Shown here one piece after another: positions 58,635-64,000 of a stretch of DNA of 64,000 nt (position 1 is its first letter; every line of letters starts with the position of its first letter). The DNA is from Eragrostis nindensis (taxonomy: Eukaryota; Streptophyta; Magnoliopsida; Poales; Poaceae), in contig JAAXCT010000190.1 in NCBI GenBank assembly GCA_012490785.1, positions 310,001-374,000 on the forward strand, given 5' to 3'. The position numbers and the translations under genes were made by a program. The notes below the pieces were generated by a model. That model was given only the letters and a program-made list of their open reading frames with translations. It made no database searches and was not told where the DNA came from.

Positions 58635-60973
58635 ATGCCGGGGATGGCGGGGAGGCCGGGGTCCTGGGGCGGGCTGGTGCTGCGGGTGGGGCAGGCGGTC
58701 TGCGCCGGCGCCTGTGTCGGCGTCATGGGGTCCTCGCTCGGCTTCGCCAGCTACACCGCCTTCTGGTAAGCCGCCACGTCTTCCCCTGTTTACCCCTTTG
58801 CTGGTTTTCTGTTCTACCACACCGCGCACTCTGTTCGGCTGGTTGGGCGTTCTCGTCAATCCTAGGAGGGGATCAGGTCGATCTGTGCTGCTTAGGTTCG
58901 CTCTTGGCTCTCAGATGGCGCAATGCGAGCTCTGAGTTGGGGTTTTGGCGCGGTAAGGAGTGGTAACGCATTCTGCCCCTGAATCTCTTGTCGCCAACTC
59001 ATCAATAATCCGTAGCAGTCAGAGTATTCGGGTGACGTAGGGGGAATTTTACAAGGGCTTTGTTAAGATGCAAGTGGAAATGCTGTTGGCTGTTAATTTA
59101 CTGGGGGCGTTAGTTGTTGGGATGACCGATTACATGATTCACATCATAGTATACGAGAGGAAAATTTTGAGAAAAATATGATGTCGTGATCATGCCATTC
59201 AGTTATGCGGACAATCTGAAGAGGTGTCAGGAGTTAGTAACCTGTCAGTTATCATATTGGTTAAGCGAACTCAACCCCTTTGTGTTTGATATATCATATC
59301 ATCTTGGTATGGTCAAATTGCCATATTGTTTGATATCATCTTCTTATGATGAAATTGACGAGGGGCTTTAGTAGGGATGGTAAATTACAGCGTATACGAG
59401 AGGACAATTGGGAGAAAGTACGATTTCGTGGTCATGCATTCAGTTATGCAGACAATCTGAAAAGATATCAGGAGTTCAACCGCTTTCAGTTATCATGTTT
59501 GTGAAGCGAACTCAACCCCCTTTTTGTTTGATATATGATATGATCTTGGTATGGTGCGATTGCCATTTGGTTTTATTTGATGTTGGGAGTGTGAAAGATG
59601 GGGTGCATTTGTAGTAATTCATAATAACCTGGTGCGGTGATGACTTAGTTGTGGTGTTTAGTAGGCTCTTAACAACACAATATTCCTATTTAGAGTTGCA
59701 GACTTTCTATCCCTATTTGGATTTGCAGGTTTTCTTTGCACAAAATGTTTGAGATGTGTGATGAGCTCATTTCGGATTTCATTTTTCAGCTACTTGCTTG
59801 CATCAATGGCACTGCAGTCATTGTGGAGCTTGGGACTTGCATTTCTTGATGGTTATGCCCTCAAAAACAACAAAGATCTCACCAGCCCGATTCTTGTGAG
59901 CTTATTTCTTGTTGGAGACTGGGTAATGATTAAACTCCTTTCAAAACCTTAGTAATCTATCTTGCTGTCATGATTGCTCTTATTTTTTCTTTTATGTACT
60001 AAGTTGTTTCTTCACACTATCAGAACTCTTGTGCAAGCAGTGATGTTGACCATATGAAAAAACAATTCAAATGCTTTCGTTTTTCCCCATCTATCCTCAT
60101 TGTAGCTATAGGATAGGTATTAACTTCTCTCATTAAATTTTTCTATTGTTCTCCAGGTAGAAAAATAAATGATGTTGTAGGATTTTTATCCGAATAATGG
60201 ATGTTCTAGGATTAGTGATGTCAAACTTCTGAACTTGACTACCAATGTCTTTATATGTATTGAACATATGAAGAACAACATTTGTAATCCGATCACAGTA
60301 GATCACTGTCGGATGTTGATGTCCTAAATATCACTTGTTGGCTACCTTGGGAGTAATACAAAACTACATCCCTCACTCTCATTGTTATTTATCCATGTAC
60401 CGCTTCTCTCACACATATTCAATTGAGGGTATTTTAATAATACAGTTGGAGTTTCCTTCAAAACATTGATAGTTAAGCATTAGTACGATGTATGCTAGTT
60501 TGTATTTGTTTGATTATGGTTCGATGTACATGTTATTATCCTGGTGTCAGCTTGGGGTCATACTAATTTGACATAGAGGAAAGATCAGATCGGGCCGGTC
60601 TGTGTTTGAACATGTTATCAATCAAATTGTATGATTGTTATATGACAAATTAAATGAGTTGGCTTTAGCCCTGTGTCCATTGTGATGGTATTCATCTAGC
60701 CGTGCCTGTGCTTTTCATGGAGTCACATCTGGGCTTCCGTAACCCCTAATGAGATCCATCTGCGGCATGCAGGTGACAGCACTTCTATCATTCGCTGCAT
60801 CATGCTCAGCTGGTGGTGTGGTAATTCTATTCAAGAGGGATGTGCTTTTCTGCAGAAGGTATCCCCAACTTCCTTGCGGAAGATATGAGATCGCCACAGC
60901 ATTTGCTTTCGTAGCTTGGGCACTCAGTGCTACATCAGCCATAATCATGTTCTGGCTACTGGCTTCATCCTGA
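58635..60973 (+). CDS. CASPL5B3: CASP-like protein, subfamily 5B
   Basis: Three coding exons: 58635-58765, 59790-59922, 60773-60973; 154 aa, GT-AG introns. Four hydrophobic spans (about residues 15-37, 43-65, 80-105 and 125-150) with short cytosolic ends, the layout of CASP-like/MARVEL-related proteins. Family words include GFASYTAFCYLLASMALQSL and LVGDWVTALLSFAASCSAGG. CASP proteins scaffold the Casparian strip in the endodermis; the 5B group is broader in expression and its role is not settled. The symbol follows, from memory, the rice gene at the corresponding place on chromosome 5. Intron 1 carries a 240-bp tandem duplication. Confidence 0.9.
59150..59600. repeat. Diverged ~242-bp tandem duplication in CASPL intron 1
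   Basis: The segments beginning GTATACGAGAGG at about 59150 and 59393 align along most of their length, sharing TTCAGTTATGC(G/A)GACAATC, GCGAACTCAACCCC and TTTGATATAT(C/G)ATAT. There are several indels, so this is an older event than the AKR duplications. Confidence 0.85.
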
Positions 60974-61544
60974 TTCTGTGTATAATCTTGTGCTAGCGAT
61001 GTTTATAGTGTTTTCTTTTCCGTTCTCTCTTTATTTTAGCTTTTACTACTGATAATTTTCCAGACTATACGTATTTAACAAATCACACAAACCCAAAGAT
61101 GCAAGTGCCGGGATCATGTAAAGTCCATGATGAAGTGAGAATATACTAATTATTAGAAATTGATGAATATAGCTTGACTTCTGATGCTGATGAGTTATAT
61201 TGCATTCTCATTATATTGGAGCTTAGTCTCCATAGGAAAACTACCTTATGGTATGACGTCCATGCTTCTCTGGTTGTTTTTTGACAAAACTGCTGTAGGA
61301 CTTGGCCCAGAGATAGCTTTTCAACTTTGCTTATTAGTCGAGCTCCCTTTGACATGCCGTCGGTGACGAGAAATTCAAGTTTGTTACAGCGTAATATTCA
61401 GTTTTTTATATGTTTTATGCAACGCTGAAATAGAACCATAGAGAGCCCATCGCACCGCTGAACAGGTGCAAACATCATGAACATGAAGCTCAGTCGCGGT
61501 TAATTGTTGGCATCCAGATATGCTCACGAGCCAGGACACTGGTT

Positions 61545-61601
61545 AATACCTTGCAGTCATGATTTTTTTTTTTTGAAGTGAATACCTTGCAGTCATGATT
61601 T
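61545..61601 (-). mobile_element. Micro-insertion: 15-nt insert in 21-bp direct repeats
   Basis: A perfect 21-bp repeat starting AATACCTTGCAGTCATGATT occurs at 61545-61565 and 61581-61601, separated by nine T and GAAGTG. In reverse complement the insert is CACTTC and an A-run. The longest and cleanest target duplication of the set. Confidence 0.8.
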
Positions 61602-61885
61602 GCGAACACTAGTAACACATAATGCTTTTCTTGCGTCTATGACGACGCGATAACGTAGCCATCGGGCTAGTGGAAAAACTAGATACTTGATTTAACAGTA
61701 CCGAGCTTGAAAGGCTGAAAGCCTTTGTTAAACAGACGCAAGGTCAGGATTTCTCCTAAAATTTGGACTTGCAAGCAAACTGACTCAAGCAGTATCCAAT
61801 GTAAACTGCATTTTGTTCAATATGTGTCGCCGGAGCTTCAGTAATATGTCAAAGAGCATAAATATCATATCCAAGGGCATAACTT

Positions 61886-61980
61886 TTCTGCAACGATGTC
61901 CTAGGAAAACACCCTGATTCGGAGGCAACCCAAGAGAGCTCTTCTGCAACAATGTCCTGGGAAAACACCCTGATTTGGAG
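61886..61980. repeat. 39-bp direct repeat, 56-bp period
   Basis: TTCTGCAACGATGTCCTAGG at 61886 recurs at 61942 with three or four mismatches over 39 bases, both ending CACCCTGATT(C/T)GGAG. It is in the likely 3' UTR of RPS15A. Confidence 0.8.
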
Positions 61981-62000
61981 TCGTTTTATAAAACTTACAT

Positions 62001-62602
<602 letters not shown>

Positions 62603-63400
62603 CCTTACCTAACCTGCAGAGGTATGCATGAACAGATTTGTAAGACTACCAGGAGACACTAACAGCTCTGAAACAAAAATAATTAATTATATAGAAAATA
62701 GCGACAAAGCGCTAATAGAAGTATACTAATAGAGTTAAATGTTCATTCATAAATGAAAGGTTACATTGCAAGAAAGTGGCAGATATAATTTATAACAGGC
62801 AGAAATGGATGAAAATATAGCTCAGCATTACATTTTAAATGGCAAATAGAATCACGATCACCAACAAGTCCTTAAACTCATAATGCTTCTATAGTTGACA
62901 AACTTATTAAGAAAAAAAAATATGTACAAAACGGTTAAGAAAGAGTAGATCTTTTAGCGGCACTATAACCTGTGCTAAACGAATGTACCCGAAAAAAGAG
63001 AAAGAAGCTAACATAGGGCATTGCACGAGCTTATTCAAAAATAGGAGGGTAGGTATCGTACAGAAGAATAGCTAGGTTCACAGATAATGCTTCCCCACTG
63101 CAGCATGCCGCATAACACACATGGGATTTTACACAGATACTACAAGCATAGCTTGTTTTGCCAGTGAATAGTTGCGTCTAGCCAACACAAAGCAGTAACT
63201 GCGATGTCAGTATAAAGTAGAGGCACGTACCAAAATACATGTTACACATAACCAAAATAGGCAGGCAGCTGCATAGAACTGTCATCCAAAATAAAATATT
63301 GACTTCTTCATGTTCACCAGTCTAGAGACTCCTAAGACCCAGATGAGAACTAATACAATCATATCTTGCTTCATTAATAATAACAGGTGTGCTAAGAGTT

Positions 63401-63446
63401 AATGTACAAAGGTTCCTTTTTTTGCGGGGAATGTACAAAGGTTCCT
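63401..63446 (-). mobile_element. Micro-insertion: 12-nt insert in 17-bp direct repeats
   Basis: AATGTACAAAGGTTCCT occurs at 63401-63417 and 63430-63446, separated by six T and GCGGGG. In reverse complement the insert is CCCCGC and six A. Confidence 0.72.
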
Positions 63447-63499
63447 GATTATGCCTCTCTGCTGCAACTAAACTTATTTCCCCTCTAATTCCCAACTGA

Positions 63500-63655
63500 T
63501 AGCCTACACTGCATCGAATGGTACCTAGAGACCTACTCTGCACAATCATACAAAAGCATGCACCAAATGATCCTAAGAGACCTATGCTGCACAATCACAA
63601 ACTGACAGCATTCACCGAAGGATACTATGAGAGACCTCTGCACAATCACACTATA
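63500..63655. repeat. Degenerate tandem repeat, about 51-bp period
   Basis: AGAGACCTA(C/T)(T/G)CTGCACAATCA-type blocks occur at about 63526, 63577 and 63630, with a weaker copy near 63502 (CCTACACTGCA). The spacers also share words such as GCA(T)CACCAAA/TTCACCGAA. Confidence 0.75.
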
Positions 63656-64000
63656 GGATGATTCTACATCATCCTTGTATTCCATATCATTACAAGCAAG
63701 AACTGCAATTACAACAATCCAAAGTAATGAAGAGCGGCATGTGGCACGGCATAAATGGACCAGGTGTTGACTAATCTGTTCACACGCTATATCTTGGCAA
63801 ACATAAAAGTAGAATACTTGACACATCGAAGATCAGACTGTGCTATAAGGAACCACGTCACAGCATTCTATTGTGCTCAATCCAATCAGTCTAACAACGT
63901 GTTTTAAACAACTCATCACCAAACGTGTCGGAGATGTACAAATCAGTTGAGCCAAAGCAAAGCTTGAGAGAGAGCGATAAGTGAAAAAAGTAATTAGAAG

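Larger units (their letters stand above)
60974..62000. other. Convergent 3' regions of CASPL and RPS15A
   Basis: No coding exon recognised. It holds both 3' UTRs, a micro-insertion at 61545-61601 and a 56-bp-period duplication at 61886-61980. Confidence 0.5.
62603..64000 (-). other. RPS15A upstream region, probable 5' UTR intron
   Basis: AT-rich, without coding exons. An acceptor-like sequence (TATGCATACCTCTGCAGGTT in the RPS15A sense) lies just upstream of the start codon, suggesting a leader intron. It includes a micro-insertion (63401-63446) and degenerate 50-bp repeats (63500-63655). Confidence 0.5.

Overview
This is nuclear DNA of a grass. The genes have many short GT-AG introns, GC-rich first exons and MITE- and retroposon-littered spacers. 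From memory, the gene order (a class IVc bHLH gene next to P5CS, then an aldo-keto reductase cluster and a CASPL5B gene) matches a stretch of rice chromosome 5; the transposon style suggests a panicoid grass, but the species cannot be fixed. All exon models were spliced by hand from the sequence and are phase-checked.

Layout: 1-502 possible Helitron 3' end. 3337-5241 (+) bHLH iron-regulator type. 6270-12937 (-) P5CS, proline biosynthesis, 19 coding exons. 16245-18672 (+) PRA1-family membrane protein. 19630-23889 (-) plastid-type uracil phosphoribosyltransferase with a hAT-like element in an intron. 24252-25371 retroposon. 26268-28651 (+) YIP1-family Golgi protein. 29836-31018 (-) mitochondrial p32/MAM33-like protein. 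31454-52558 (-) six tandem aldo-keto reductase (AKR) genes, here called AKR-1 to AKR-6 by coordinate. Two retroposons (41609-43245, 52912-54111) lie just upstream of AKR-3 and AKR-6. 54501-55754 (+) F-box/DUF295 gene. 56153-57546 nested and adjacent MITEs. 58635-60973 (+) CASP-like protein. 62001-62602 (-) ribosomal protein S15a (uS8).

The AKR array is the most informative region. All six copies have the same seven coding exons; the first six are 111, 51, 77, 88, 273 and 252 nt in every copy. Five of six use a GC donor in intron 6. Only AKR-5 and AKR-6 look fully intact; AKR-2 is full length but lacks the conserved early Trp. AKR-1 has lost the catalytic His and is frameshifted at the C terminus. 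AKR-3 has a stop codon in exon 1. AKR-4 is frameshifted at the C terminus and has an in-frame polyproline leader encoded by a 39-base homopolymer. Proline synthesis, aldehyde detoxification and iron regulation are all stress-linked, but nothing in the sequence shows that these neighbours act together.

A second pattern runs across the whole window: seven tiny inserts (12-16 nt) made of a few bases plus an A-run, each flanked by a perfect 10-21 bp direct repeat. They look like retroposition events truncated almost to the poly(A) tail, and they coexist with three kilobase-scale retroposons that have the same kind of ends.
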